A stretch of DNA of 64,000 nucleotides from Myotis daubentonii (lineage: Eukaryota > Chordata > Mammalia > Chiroptera > Vespertilionidae): assembly GCF_963259705.1 (NCBI RefSeq), contig NC_081846.1, positions 61,743,722-61,807,721 on the forward strand, written 5' to 3'. The notes under the pieces are model-generated. The model saw only the letters and a program-made list of their open reading frames with translations, searched no databases and was not told where the DNA came from. Each line of letters opens with the position of its first letter. Position 1 is the stretch's first letter. Shown one piece after another: positions 10,584 through 22,252 of this stretch. Position numbers and translations under genes: made by a program.

Positions 10584-10893
10584 AGAATTTAACAGGTGAA
10601 GGGTGGGGGGGAGGGTGGACCAGGCAGAGATAAGCACCCTGTACATCTGTCATCTTCTTCACTGGCTAGAGCTGAGTATTTTATGTGCCCACATTATTGA
10701 ACTCTCAACAGCTCCAGTAACATCTCCATTCACTCAGTGACTAACTGTATCGTCGACATGTAATCAAGGTCTTTTTAATATTTATACTCATTTAGCATCT
10801 TATGGAACTAGATAAAACCTCAAAAAAGTTCTCAGTAACACAAGTGACCACAGGCACTCCTGCTCATCCCAACATTAATAAAAAAAAATTTTA
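10584..10893 (+). other. probable 3'-transduced flank of the composite
   Basis: This sequence follows the L1 poly(A) but lies inside the target duplication. It contains AATAAA at 10877-10882 followed directly by an A-rich tail. That is what read-through past the weak L1 signal to a downstream polyadenylation site produces. The source locus should contain this sequence next to a parental composite or L1. Confidence 0.7.
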
Positions 10894-10910
10894 AAAAAGG
10901 CATCAAACAC
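10894..10910 (+). repeat. target-site duplication, right copy, of the composite retroposon
   Basis: Exact 17-bp match to 9065-9081. Confidence 0.93.
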
Positions 10911-11233
10911 CAGGTTTTAAATGGGAGTTCTTCCAAACATTCCAAGATTAGGAAAACTTTATATTGTATATACAGGGCATAGAAAAGATGGAATGAGTCT
11001 TAATCCATTCTCCAGGCTAGCATAATCCTCTAGTTCATGATGCCTGTGAACAAAAATCCCAAAATCCTAAATGTGCTATGAACAATTATGGCACTTTATT
11101 AAAAAGGACAATACACTATGACAAGTAAGTTTTTTTCTCAACAATGGAAGGCTGGTTAACCTTTAACAAATCTATTAGTGCAATTCACTAGGTTAATATA
11201 GTAAATTAATATGTACATATATTTATTTATATA

Positions 11234-11737
11234 CAGTGGGTCCTAGACTTACGAGTTTAATTCATTCCGTGATGGAGCTCGTAACTCAAATTACTCGTAT
11301 GTCAACTCTTTTTTTTTTTTTTTTAAATATATTTTATTGATTTTTTACAGAGAGGAAGGGAGAGAGATAGAGAGTTAGAAACATCGATCAGCTGCCTCCT
11401 GCACATCTACTGGGGATGTGCCCGCAACCCACGTACATGCCCTTGACCGGAATCGAACCTGGGACCTTTCAGTCCACAGGCGGACGCTCTATCCACTGAG
11501 CCAAACCGGTTTTGGCTCGTATGTCAACTCTTAAAGTGAACGAGTGAGACACGTGATGCTGGGCTGATGTTGTGGCGTTCACTGTGACGTTCTTTGCACC
11601 AACTAGCGGTGGGGTTTCTGAAGCTGGCTCTTAACCCGAATTTTAGCTCGCAACTCAAAGCAAAAAATCGGCCAAGAGACGGCTTGTATCTCGAAAAAAC
11701 TCGTTAGTCGGGACACTCATAAGTCAAGGCCCCACTG
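11234..11737. mobile_element. Tigger/pogo-like (Tc1/mariner) MITE with a nested SINE
   Basis: The ends CAGTGGGTCCTAGACTTA and, inverted, CAGTGGGGCCTTGACTTA form terminal inverted repeats, each flanked by TA (11232-11233, 11738-11739). Internal text such as CTCGTAACTCAAATTACTCG is non-coding. No transposase is present. The A/T-rich target lies in an old L1. Confidence 0.85.
11311..11515 (-). mobile_element. Ves SINE nested in the MITE
   Basis: Antisense copy with poly(T) first and the inverted head CCAAACCGGTTTTGG at the right end. CTCGTATGTCAACTCTT occurs exactly at 11294-11310 and 11516-11532, a 17-bp target duplication made of MITE sequence. Relative ages are therefore L1, then MITE, then SINE. 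Confidence 0.95.
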
Positions 11738-11975
11738 TATAATCATCTCAGTAAATGTTAAATGATTTGATTTTTTAAATCTGATAAAATAATTATTAAT
11801 AATATTAAGCATCCAGTTTAAGATTGAAACATTAGAAATAATTCTACTAAAATCGAGAATAAATTTGGAGACTTCCTATTCCCACCACTCTTCAGTATTG
11901 TGCCTCAGGTCCTCACCAATGCAATAAAATGAGAAAAATAATTTAGAGGCATAATTATTGGAAAGTGGGCCAGTC

Positions 11976-12589
11976 CTAGGCTCCTGAAACACTCCTGAAA
12001 CACCTCATGCTTTGCTCTGTATCATAGATGGGCCAACACTTGCAACCTGCATTTCCCATGTTTTCGCTTCAGTTGGTGCCCAGCTAAATTCAACAGGTGG
12101 GAGGCACTGGTGGGAGATTGGGAGAATGAAGATGGTGAGGTATATTTCTCATGCCCTTTCAGCCTCTCACAGCTTCTCTGACAGCAACTGTCTCCTGCAT
12201 GACTCCTGCTCCCACCAGGCAGGTCCACCATGCTTCCAGTCTCCTTGGAGTGACCTCGGTCTACAGCTCTAATTACACTGCCTCCTCCCTTTATCTCTTC
12301 AGTCTTGTGGTTATAGTTTCCTATTATCATTAATCCCTGAGTTATCACCTTGTTATTGGTCTGGCCTTTCAGCGGCCCCTCACTTCTGTAACCATTTTGC
12401 TGTTTTAAGTTCCCTTTGTAGTAAATACTTAAAGTGGTTTCTATTTTCCCAGAAAGACTGACTGTACAGAAAATTGCTGATATTGGTAAATTCTATAATT
12501 TTCTACTGGAATATCCAAATGAATCAAATGAAAAACAGTTAAAATTAATATGAACATTTAATAAGCCTGTGAATAAGCTCAACAACAAA
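11976..12589. other. repeat-like non-coding stretch, family not assigned
   Basis: 12060-12460 has the feel of an old L1 3'UTR or LTR (GGTGGGAGGCACTGG, CTCCTGCTCCCACCAGGCAG) but I cannot assign it. ORFs of up to 108 codons on both strands are not protein-like. Confidence 0.4.
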
Positions 12590-12665
12590 AAATTAAACTC
12601 TTCGTACCTCAGAATGTGACCTTATTTGGGAATGGGATCATCACAGATGTAGTTAATTTTTACAT
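12590..12665 (+). repeat. MLT1-like LTR fragment
   Basis: CTTCGTACCTCAGAATGTGACC followed by TTATTTGGGAATGGG and CAGATGTAGTTAATTT matches the same block in the longer LTR at 13391-13876. Confidence 0.65.
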
Positions 12666-12850
12666 TTCTAAATAAAATGTAGAAATTCAATAGTATGAAG
12701 TTGTCAGTTTTCTCCCAATTAATATATCTGGGGCATACTCTATAAAACACAGTAAGTGCCTAGCTGTGGGGCAATTCACTGCTCTCCACAACTGTCACAA
12801 GGAGTTGGGAGAAGCCAGCTCTCATTTTAGTTACCAAAGAAAAATGCTGT

Positions 12851-13190
12851 ATGATTTCACTCATATATGGAATCTAAAGAACAAAATAAATAAACAAAAC
12901 TGACACAGATTACGGTCATTGCCAGAGTGGATGGGGGCTTGGGGGGCTGGGTTAAAAGGCAAAGGGATTGAGAAGTACAGATTGGTAATTAAAAAATAGT
13001 CATGGAGATATAAAGTACAGCAGAGAGAATATAGTCAATAATATTGTAATTACTATAGTGCCAGAGGATACTGAAAATATTGGGAAGAACACTTTGTAAA
13101 GTATATGATTGTCTAACCACTATGCTCTACACATGAAACTAATACAAAATAATGCTGAATGTAAATTGTAATTGAAAAATAAAATTTAAA
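12851..13190 (+). mobile_element. short LINE-1 3'UTR insertion
   Basis: Only the L1 3' end is present: TGATTTCACTCATATATGG near the start, then GTCAATAATATTG, CATGAAACTAATAC and an A-rich tail. AAAGAAAAATGCTGT is duplicated exactly at 12836-12850 and 13191-13205, so this is an extremely 5'-truncated insertion. Confidence 0.87.
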
Positions 13191-13390
13191 AAAGAAAAAT
13201 GCTGTTAATCATGGTGTTATAGTCTTAGAATATGTGCAGATAATTTGCAATACCAGTAATCCACATAGAAATCATCACAGCTCACTTGTATCTGATAATT
13301 AGAACATATGGCACTTTCTGTCACTAAGTTGTGATAGTAAATTGTCAGATTTTATAATCATGCTACTGGTTCAATGTTGTAAAAAACTTA

Positions 13391-13876
13391 GTTATGTGCT
13401 GAGTTGTGCCCCGCCCCGCCGTGCCCCAAAAATAAGAAGTCATGTGTTAAAGTCCTAACCCTTCGTATATCAGAATGTGACCTTATTTGGAAATGGGGTC
13501 ATCATGGATGTAGTTAATTTCATTAAGGTGAGATCATATTGCAGTAAGGTGGGCCCATACTCCAATAAGACTGGCATCCTTATAAAAAGGGGAAATTTGG
13601 ACACAGACATACATACAAGAAGAATGCCATGTGAAGGTGAAGGCAGAGATTGGGGTGATGCATCATAAGCAAAGCAATGCCAAAGACTGCCAGCAAACCA
13701 CAGGAGGCTGAGAGGTATGAAAGGGATTCTCCTTCTTAGCCATCAGGAAGAAGCAACTCTGCCAGCATCTTATCTCATACTTCTACCTCCAGAACTTGAG
13801 ACAATAAATTTCTGCTATTTTAAGCCACCCACGTCATGGTGCTTTCTAATGGCAGCCCTAGGAAACAAATACAGAC
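13391..13876 (+). repeat. MaLR solo LTR (MLT1 type)
   Basis: Recognisable order: GTTATGTGCTGAGTTGTGCC, CAGAATGTGACCTTATTTGG, GGTGGGCCCATACTCCAATA, CACAGACATACATACAAG, GCCAGCAAACCACAGG, and GAGACAATAAATTTCTGC with AATAAA. It is a non-coding ancient ERVL-MaLR LTR without internal sequence. Confidence 0.8.
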
Positions 13877-14904
13877 ATTATTATAAAGAATTTCATACCA
13901 TGTTAGTTTTCTTATCATAATTGAGAAAGAGAAAGGACAGCATTTTACCAGTCATAACACTGAAATGACAAAACATGTATTAGAGTCTATCATCTTGCAA
14001 ATAATATGTACACTTCCAAGGACAGCTCTGCACACATCAATTGCAAACATTCTTTGATTTACTCAAATTGCCTGCCTTTACCACAAGGAAAACACAGCTG
14101 GCACCCACAGAAACTATGAGAGAGAGAGAGTAATTGGGTAAAGAATTCTAAGTAATGGATTCTATTTTTTAATATCCCTTTTAAAATAGAAATTTGCATC
14201 CTAGTTAAGATTTCTATATTTATTGAGCAGGTCTTTAAATTAGACACAAAATTTGAAGGAAAAAGAATTAAAAGAGATGTGGGAAATAAGGGAAAAAACA
14301 ATATGTTATAGAATACCCAGGATTGCTTACCTTTGTGTTTAACAGGAGAGAGTTTGAGAAGAGAAAATTTAACATGTTTTAATTTACCTCTTTTGTAGAA
14401 ACTTACACTTTTCCCATGTAAGAGCAGAAACTATACTAGTATATAAACTATATTCCATTTAAGTTAGAAAATCCAAGTGAAAAAGTACATGTCTAGAAGA
14501 CTAATTATAATAGAGAAAGTTGGAGGAAAGTGGCTTCTCTCCTGCTGCTACTGGGGCAGGATTGTGTTCAGCCCCTTAACCACCTGTCAGTGCTTGGTCA
14601 CACTGGTATTTCATTACTGTAAGTGTTGAGATGACATTAGCTGTAATACTTTGCCACTTGCTGGAATAAGACCAATATTGATGGTCTCCTGTTCCTGAAC
14701 ACGTGGCTTTAAGTGATAGTTCTTTACTTTTGAGTGGTCACAAACCGATTTGAGAAGCTGATAAACTAGGGACCCACTCATGAGAAAAATGCACAAGCAA
14801 AAACATGCCCAAAATTTGGGAAACAATTTCAGGGATTTCCTGAAGCTCAAGAATGGATCACGGACTAAAAAAATCCTTGTTTAACATGTTAAACAGATTT
14901 CTAA
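13877..14904. other. unassigned AT-rich stretch
   Basis: No gene or identifiable element was seen. There is a short (GA)n at about 14115-14130. Antisense ORFs at 14059-14301 and 14614-14850 have no recognisable domain. Confidence 0.4.
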
Positions 14905-15180
14905 TTTCAGTTCCTCTTTCAATACCAGCTTAAGTATCACCTGTTCCAGGAAGCCCTCCTTAATACCCAGCTCATGCTGACTACTCCTTTTTCTGGACTT
15001 ATGCTACATTGTTAACATTCACCAACTTAGTCTTTTATTGATTTCTATTTTCTTGCTCTTTAATTTCCTGTTGCCAATAGGATTGTAAACTTGTTGAGGA
15101 AAAAGTCATAAATTATAGCATTTTGAAGAGACCTCAGCATATCCTAGGTGCTTAACAAATGCTTATTGCATGATGACTTA
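14905..15180 (+). repeat. L2 LINE 3' end
   Basis: TTCCAGGAAGCCCTCCTTAA is the conserved L2 block, followed by GGATTGTAAACTTGTTGAGG and CCTAGGTGCTTAACAAATGC. It is ancient and non-coding. Confidence 0.75.
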
Positions 15181-15269
15181 CTTGCTTGACTAATACACAG
15201 CATAATTCTTCTCACCATTCAGGAAAGAAGGGTCTGTAATATTGTGATATACGTATAAGAAATGTGTAT

Positions 15270-16383
15270 TTAGTCATCCAGGCTCCTGGCCAGAGTTCCT
15301 AAAACCCTTCTAATTTCCCATTAAGAGCTAAAGGAGCATATTTTGTTATAATATTTGGGTTTTTGTCCCCAGTTCCTGAAATAATCACAGAGTGCTAAAG
15401 GTAATAATGGGGTCTTTTATTATGCCTAACTTAACTCTTTTCAACCACACCTGAGTTTATCTTAATGAAGTGACTTTTGGAAAGCCCATACGAACTGGGG
15501 GCAGATTGCCAGGTAATTAGAAAATTGGAACTCTCAGCCCTACCCTAACCTCTTGGGAGGAGCTGGAGAGTGACTTAATCATCAATGGTCAATGATTTAA
15601 TTAATCATGGGTACATAATGGAACCTCCATAGAAACCTTAAACAAAGGAATTGAGAGAGCTTCAGGGTTGCTGAACACTTTAAGGTGTTGGGAGGATGGT
15701 GTGCCGAGAGAGAGCAGGGAAGCCCCACACCCCTTCTCCATACCTTGCCTTGTGCATCTCTGCCATCTGGCTGTTCCTGAGTTGTATTCTGTGTAACAAA
15801 CCAGTGCAATGATTTTCATCTGGTGTGCCACAAGAATTTAAAACTATTTAGTCAGGGGCACTGACCTCTTTCCCCTTAGACTGTCAAATAAAAAAATGAC
15901 AACAGCCAACACAACAATATCCATCCAGTGTGAATGAATCAAAATTATACCTATTTTTTTGTCAGATCAGCAAGAAACATAACATTTTTTGGTGTGCTGC
16001 AGAATTTTAGTAATTAGTTTCTGTGTGCCATATGATGAAAAAGGTTGAAAATCGCTGATCTAGTGAATAAACTGTTTTCCTGAGTTCTGTGACCCATTCT
16101 AGCAAGTTATCAAACCTGAGGAGGGAGGCATGGGAACCTCTAATTTATAGTTGGTCAATAAAAACGCAGGTGACAATCTGGACTTGCCAGTGGTGTCTGA
16201 AGTGGGGGAGCCTTTAACCTGTGGAGTCAGCACTAACTCCAGGAAATTAGTGTCAGAATTGAATTGTAGGACATGCAATTGGTGTCCACAGACAGCTGGA
16301 GAATTGGTTGGTATGGGTAAACCTCCCACATTTGGTGTCAGAAGCATTATGAGAGAAGAGAACACAGAGGAGGTTTTCTTTTA
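15270..16383 (+). repeat. old endogenous retrovirus LTR, split by a hAT MITE
   Basis: The left part ends CTGGCTGTTCCTGAGTTG, and the right part continues TAAACTGTTTTCCTGAGTTC, CCTGAGGAGGGAGGCATGGG and TTTGGTGTCAGAAGC. Both parts read as one LTR once the 15807-16057 insert is ignored. It is non-coding, and I am unsure of the family (ERVL-like). Confidence 0.55.
15807..16057. mobile_element. hAT-type MITE in an LTR
   Basis: The termini CAATGATTTTCA and, inverted, CAGCGATTTTCAACC form short inverted repeats. GTGTGCC/GGTGTGC motifs lie just inside. The flanks AACCAGTG and ATCTAGTG are a decayed 8-bp duplication (5 of 8). There is no coding capacity. Confidence 0.7.
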
Positions 16384-18889
16384 GGGGCCTTCACAGTTCT
16401 ACATAAAGTGTAAGCTCACAGACGGCAGCTATGAGATTAACAGGAAATGCAGTTCTATACTTTATAGAATAGTATCAGCCCTGTAGGAAATACAGAAAGA
16501 ATCCTCAGCATGCAGTTAGAGATTACACTTGGGTAAACCCTAGTTCCCTGCACCCCCTGCAGAGAAGACAATCAGATGGAAAATGATTGAATAGTGAGAA
16601 GCTAATTAGAGCAGAAATTTCTTTAACATATTCAGTAAGCAGAGAATATGTTTGATTCGTGTGAGAAGGTATAGCATGCCATTGAAATAGATGTTCTGAC
16701 CATTCATTTCAACTAATTGTAAAGAAAGCTTTTTCCTAAGTAATGTTAAAGGAAACAAAACGAAAAAGGTAAACTTGTAACGCTCATACAGATATAAAAT
16801 GAACACATATTAAAAGATTTTCTTAACTTATTAATAAAGGAATGGGTAAGATGTTATGATTAATTCAAAAGAGAAAAGAACAGACACATGTATAATAAGT
16901 AGTGAAATAAATGTGCAAATAGAGGCAAAACTAGCTTAATTCCTTAGTGAAAGGAAGAAAGTCAATTGAACAACTGCGAGACAGTTTGCATGCCTGTAGG
17001 CAAGATTTATTTTGCATTGTTATCAGTTATCTACCAATTTTGGAGCTGTAAAATAGTTCCCGTTGAATTAATATCAGATAACTTGAAAGGATGTGCTCTA
17101 GACAGTGTATAGCTCTCCACTGAAACACAAATTTCCCCCTCCACCCCAATATTTGGAGACCTGCTTTGAAGATATAGAAAATATATACAAAACGTCAATT
17201 CATTACTTTTAAAGTGTTCAAGCAGGATTTGAACAACAGAATGCCAACATTTTAAATTTGCAACAATTAGGAGAGCTATCCAGTCCAAAGTAATAACAAC
17301 CTCTGTCATTGGTGGTGTCAATGTAAGAAACATTCAAACCTGTAGAGAATTTTTGTGAGTTTATTTGAACCAAACTGTAGACAGTTGCTGGGAAGCAAAA
17401 TCCCAGTGGATTGAGAAAGTGCTCCACAGCATGACAGATTTCATTTTATTTTATACATTACAATCAAAAGAGAAGTCATTAAGTGGGTGACATGAAATCC
17501 ATTGGTGACAGATTAAGAAAGCAGGAGAAAGCAAAGGGGGAGGGGGGGTACCTCTGGGATTGGATAAAAAGTAAAATGATAGACACATACTTCTTTTATA
17601 AAAGTGGGTACAGGATAGTTAACAGTCAACAATTAACAGTGAAGGGATTTGTGGTCTCTGTCTGGTGGGGTTCCTATGCTTTCAGGGTTCCAGAAAAAGG
17701 AAATTATTTAGGCATTCCAAAGGAATGTTATCTTATATGCAGAAAGATAATAGACAGGCTTAAGGTGAAAATTGACCTTTGGCAGGAAAAATTCTAACCT
17801 AGGACATGATTACACACTATAAACTGCTTTTAGTTAAAAAGTTTTAATTTCAGACCATCCCTTGAGGTTATTTTAGGCTTCTGAGTTTTTAAGGCCACCA
17901 TGCAGGCCTTCCCTGAGCTTGTCAGGTTCAGTATATGGCCCCTTTTTTTGTCAAGAGTGGCAATTTGGCCCTCACTTCTCTGATGTTATCAGGAAAATTG
18001 GGGTGTCCTCTTTCCCACTGGGTGCTGGGGTGGGGTCCTTACAATATCTCGAGAAAAGGAATTTTCTGAGACTTGCATGGAGGATGAGTGATTTTTATTT
18101 GTGTGGAATTACACCCTTGTATTTCCTAAATTTCATTTCTCTTCGTCCAGTCATAGAAGAAGTGTAGCTGGGGTTTCAATTAAAGGAGAAGCAAAGCCAG
18201 TGTTGAGTTTCCATTCCATGTTGCAGCTGGGTCCAGTTCAGCATCAGGCTAGTTACAGTCCATTAGTCAGGAGTTAAGGGCAACATGCCAAGAGCAAACA
18301 AGAGAACAAAGAGCACAAGAGAGGGAGTTTCTTTGTTCAGGGAATTAAGTATTCCAAATCTTCCTGGGCTTGCAGTGGCCACACCCATTCTGGCCAATGA
18401 CCTGTTCCCAGATGTGACTGACAGCAAGTACCTTCCCTATGTCATAACAACTTTACTGGGCATGTGTCTAATCTCCTCCATGTCCAGTCCTTTCCCCAGG
18501 GAGTAGAACGGTGGCTCTCTGGGGAGTGTGAAGCTTTAGCTTCCTGCTGAAGCTGCCTAAATCACATACTTATAATATTTTACCTTCCCTTTTTACTCCT
18601 TTCCTGGTATTAATAACTAGGTTAATTACAACAGTATTACTGAGAGCCCCAAAGAGCTGGGCCACACGGAGTGTGTTCAACTTAGAATAATTCCTACCAA
18701 GATAATACTCTCTTCCCAGAGAGCTCAGTGATCTATCTACCTATCCCCTTTCATAATTATCTCCTGAAAATAACTCTTAAATGCTTACTTAAAAAGGGTT
18801 TTGTTGTGCCCATCTTGAATCCTGAAAATTATATCACTTGATTAGCAATCTTTATAAACATTTTCTTAATTTGACTTACGGTCTGCTTT
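16384..18889. other. unassigned stretch, partly LTR-like
   Basis: No gene is supported. Around 17490-17790 the minus strand resembles an ERV1-type LTR (repeated TTGTTGACTGTTAACTATCC-like text), but I cannot define its ends. The 104-codon ORF at 17483-17797 lies in it and has no known domain. Confidence 0.35.
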
Positions 18890-19710
18890 GTAGGGTTCTG
18901 TATGTGAAATTAACCAAACATGGAGGCCATTAGACTGAAGTGGCTCTAGTGCTTTGGTGGCCTATGTAAGCAAACCAAAACTTAAGATTATGAATGCCAC
19001 ATTAAGAAATTGAAAACAAAGGACAACCAATCACAAACAACCAACTAGGCTTCAAGCTATAGCCAAATAATTTCCTTTCTTTGATTTCACACCTTCTCCA
19101 TACAAGTCTGTCCCCTGGCTCCTGTTATTGATAGGGTGATCTTAACCCCCTACTTAGGTGAATAGGGGTTAAGTTTCCCATATGTGAATAGAGGGTTCCG
19201 TTTTTCTTAAGTTTCCTTTTTAGGCCTGTGAGAAGTGATTAAGGAGGTGACTCAGCTGTGAATCCAGCAAGCAGAACCCATAAGCATGGTCAGACTGACC
19301 CACCAGGAGACAAAACATCGTCTCATCGACATCATCTCATTGCCTGATGATTAAGGACAATAGCTGACATCTGGGGACCTCCAGGACTGCACATAGCTGC
19401 ATTCCGTTCCCCAGCCCACTCCCCTTTATAATCCTGTCCCCTGCACCTTGCTGCAAGACAGGATTTGAATGCTTGTAAGCGCTCTGTCTTCTTGATTGGC
19501 TAGCCTTCTCAATAAATGCCTTATATGATTGAATCCTGCCTTCATTATTGGACACAGCAACAGGCAGCCCGAGCCCAACCGGGGGTTTCCTGGTAATACT
19601 ATGGAAGCATTTTTTTAACCCTGTCTGGTTTGGTGAAGGGCTATTTGAATCAATTTTTGCTCAAATAAACTCTCAAAATTTTAATATGCCAGTTTATCTT
19701 TTAACATTTA
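18890..19710 (+). repeat. ERV1-like LTR sequences, probably nested
   Basis: 18900-19130 (GACAACCAATCACAAACAACC, CTGTCCCCTGGCTCCTG) and 19625-19705 (TGCTCAAATAAACTCTC) look like two halves of one gammaretrovirus-type LTR. Between them lies a second LTR-like block with TATAATCCTGTCCCC and CTCAATAAATGCC promoter and poly(A) features. I found no retroviral genes. The exact ends are uncertain. Confidence 0.5.
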
Positions 19711-22252
19711 TCTTTCTCTGCATTTTATCTTTTACTTACATTTGTTTCAAACTAAGTTCATGTAAAACATAAGTATCTGAATTATAAACATTATCTTGCT
19801 AAATGTTTTGAATTTTAAATTAAATCCTCCCAAAGGTTAGTTTATCTACTTGCTTATTTTAAACATTTGAATGTCATTTTCACTCCATTTTTATCCATTT
19901 GTTCCTAGACCAGTGTTTATATTCTGTTTAGTGTGTAATCACATTTATTAAATATATATTTTCCTGTTTTTAAAATTATTTTTAAAAAGTCACTATTGTT
20001 CAGTCACAAATTCACGAATTTAACTCTACTCACAAACAATTTTAGATTAAAAGTATCTATTGGATTACACTGAATGGTAAAGAAATTTAGAAATGTGATT
20101 TTATATTTCCTCATGTTATTATCTCAAATCAGATCTTATGTTTAATTGGATATCAGCTAAGTCTAAAGATGGAAGGACAAATCCAGATGTCAACACACAG
20201 GAAAAAGAAAAAAGTCTTGTGTCTTTGAACAGCAGAATTGCTGTTCTCCTACCTTCCCCACCTTTCCCACATACCTTTAGAGTGTTAATACTTTGCTTCC
20301 GGGAGTACTGGACTAAAGCTTCAAGGGCAGACGTGAATAACAATAGACTATAGTACCTTAGCCTGAATTGATTTCTTAAGGGCCAAGAGTTGGTTGGCCA
20401 ACATGTTTCATTTTGCAAAGTGAGGTATGGACCAAGCAGAAGGGCTCCAGAAAATGGATGAGGTTTTGGAGGCTGCAGGAGAGATTAGGGTGTGGACATA
20501 AAGATACTGCCAGCCAGAAAGAACATTTGGGAATAGATCAGAGATGTAATATAGAGATTTTCCTAAAGTTTATTTTGATGTATGTAATCTAAACTCTCTT
20601 CTCCATTTCCCATTAAATCTTCAGTAAGAACCTACATTATTCTGGGGAGCAGGCCTATTTTTTTTTTTTTTTTTTTGTAATGTGACATCTTCCTAAAAAG
20701 GACGATTAAATAAGCATGGGTAGTAGCTGCCCATGATTCTTCCCAAGGTTATACACCATTGGTAAGCTGCATAGGAGATGGCACGCAGGAGGAGTGATAC
20801 TCTGCAGGCTTTTCTGAAATACCAGCAAGGCTGGCAGTGCACATTGATGGGCACCGGATGTCTTTTTGATCAGGTCCTCTGTCATATCCATTTTGCCTAT
20901 TTAAAGAGATTTACAAGAGATTGATTGATCTCACTCTCCAATAACTACACTCTGTTGAATAATCACAGTGCTTCTTCCATTAAAAAAGTGCTTCATAAAT
21001 ATTAATCGCCATAAATTCCACTTTTTAAATAAAAGAGACAGCTGCTTCCCATTAATTATCCTATCAGAAAATTGATTGGACATTTTCTGAAGAGCTTGAC
21101 AATGTAAAGGAAGAAAAATCATTTTCCTTCTCCCTGTCTGAGAACCCTGTAATAAAAGATTAACCAGAGAAAAACAGTCTATTAACATGCGTACTCATGT
21201 ATACATTGGAGATACCCTAGGAAAAATGAGTTACTCTTCCAGGTGCCTTTAGAATTAAGGGTTAAACATGATCTTAATAAGGAAGGGGGAGGTGAGATGT
21301 AGGCCTCTTAGGGAAGAGGGCATTATTTTTAGGAAAGATGGAAAGATGAATGGGCCCTTAGAAGAATAAATGATAGCTTGTGACAAAGTTTGTCTGGGCA
21401 TGATGTCAACTTCTAACATCCTCTCCTGTGATGAGTCAACCCCCCCCCCTGATTGATGAGACTCTGGGGAAGTGATTTATGGCAAATGAGTTCCTTTTGG
21501 AGGATGTGTCCTTAGGCAGATAAGGGAAGTTAGGAGAAAACTTCTCCATACATTTGCTGTTTTTCAAGTGCCTACAGTTCAACACACCAAAGTGGCTTGG
21601 GGGTAGAATGTCTTAAACTCCTAGAGTCACATTTTGGAGTACATATTCTGCTCCCTTTAACTACAAATACAGCTGCTACCTCTGGGGTTAGGAGCCCCCC
21701 AAAACTCCAAACCTTAGCTCACAGTAGTGAGCTCCATTTGGCATATGGAATTGTGGATGAGTTATGGATTCTAGTCCTGCTTTGGGCTTTTGCCAAGTTA
21801 TGTGATCCTGGGGATGTCTGCTTACTTCCCCAAATATCAGTTTCCTCATCTGAGGGCAGAAAAAAAATCTTCCTGTACCAACCTTAGGTTCTCCAGCTGG
21901 GGCCCTGTAAATTAGAATGGCCAAAATCAGATTAAAAGGAGAAAAACAAATAGAAGTTTATTAATATGTACATTGCACACATACACAAGGGAGCACTCAG
22001 CAACAACTAACCCAAAGTAGTGGCTCTTCTTAGAACTTAGATTTTAAATACCAACAAAGAAAGGGGTTTGGAGCTTCTGGGCAGAAGAGGCAAGTTTTGG
22101 GAAGATGACCAGGAAACATATGGTAAACAAAAGTTGTTCAGTGAGGTTCAGTGTGCAGATTTAAATCTGTGCCTTTTCCATTTAGAAGAGTTGGTAAGAG
22201 TCCTACTCTTCCCTATATGGAAGAGAGAGAGAGAGAGCTGTCTAAATGAAAA
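19711..22252. other. unassigned stretch, mostly non-repetitive
   Basis: No gene was recognised. There is a poly(T) run at 20658-20676. Homeobox-like CATTAATTATCC occurs at about 21050 in an AT-rich block that could be regulatory, but this is speculative. 21890-22060 resembles an antisense LTR or L1 end that I cannot name. A (GA)n lies at 22222-22237. Confidence 0.35.

Larger units (their letters stand above)
9082..10893 (+). mobile_element. composite retroposon: L1 5'UTR - GOSR2 cDNA - 20-bp VNTR - L1 3' end - 3' transduction
   Basis: One 17-bp target duplication (9065-9081 and 10894-10910) encloses five joined segments. They are L1 5'UTR (9082-about 9705), spliced GOSR2 mRNA sequence (about 9706-10081), nine GC-rich 20-bp units (about 10095-10272), an L1 3' end (about 10271-10583) and non-L1 sequence with its own AATAAA before a second A tract (10584-10893). 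The layout recalls primate SVA-type composites in principle: a non-autonomous element built from unrelated parts and mobilised by L1. I do not recognise it as a named family. Whether it is a one-off or a multi-copy family cannot be decided from one copy. Confidence 0.85.
11085..11975 (+). mobile_element. ancient LINE-1 ORF2 fragment, split by a MITE
   Basis: The halves at about 11085-11231 (GGAAGGCTGGTTAACCTTTAAC, CAATTCACTAGGTTAAT) and 11740-11975 (ATCATCTCAGTAAATG, CTTCAGTATTGTGCCTCAGG, CCAATGCAATAAAATG) are continuous L1 reverse-transcriptase coding sequence at low identity. The MITE at 11234-11737 separates them at a TA. Confidence 0.72.

Noticed and set aside
15601..16384. ORFs of 70-88 codons
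   Set aside because: All lie inside a decayed LTR and a MITE.
20931..21188. homeobox-motif-rich AT block as an enhancer
   Set aside because: Short AT-rich motifs are expected by chance here; no conservation data are available to support it.
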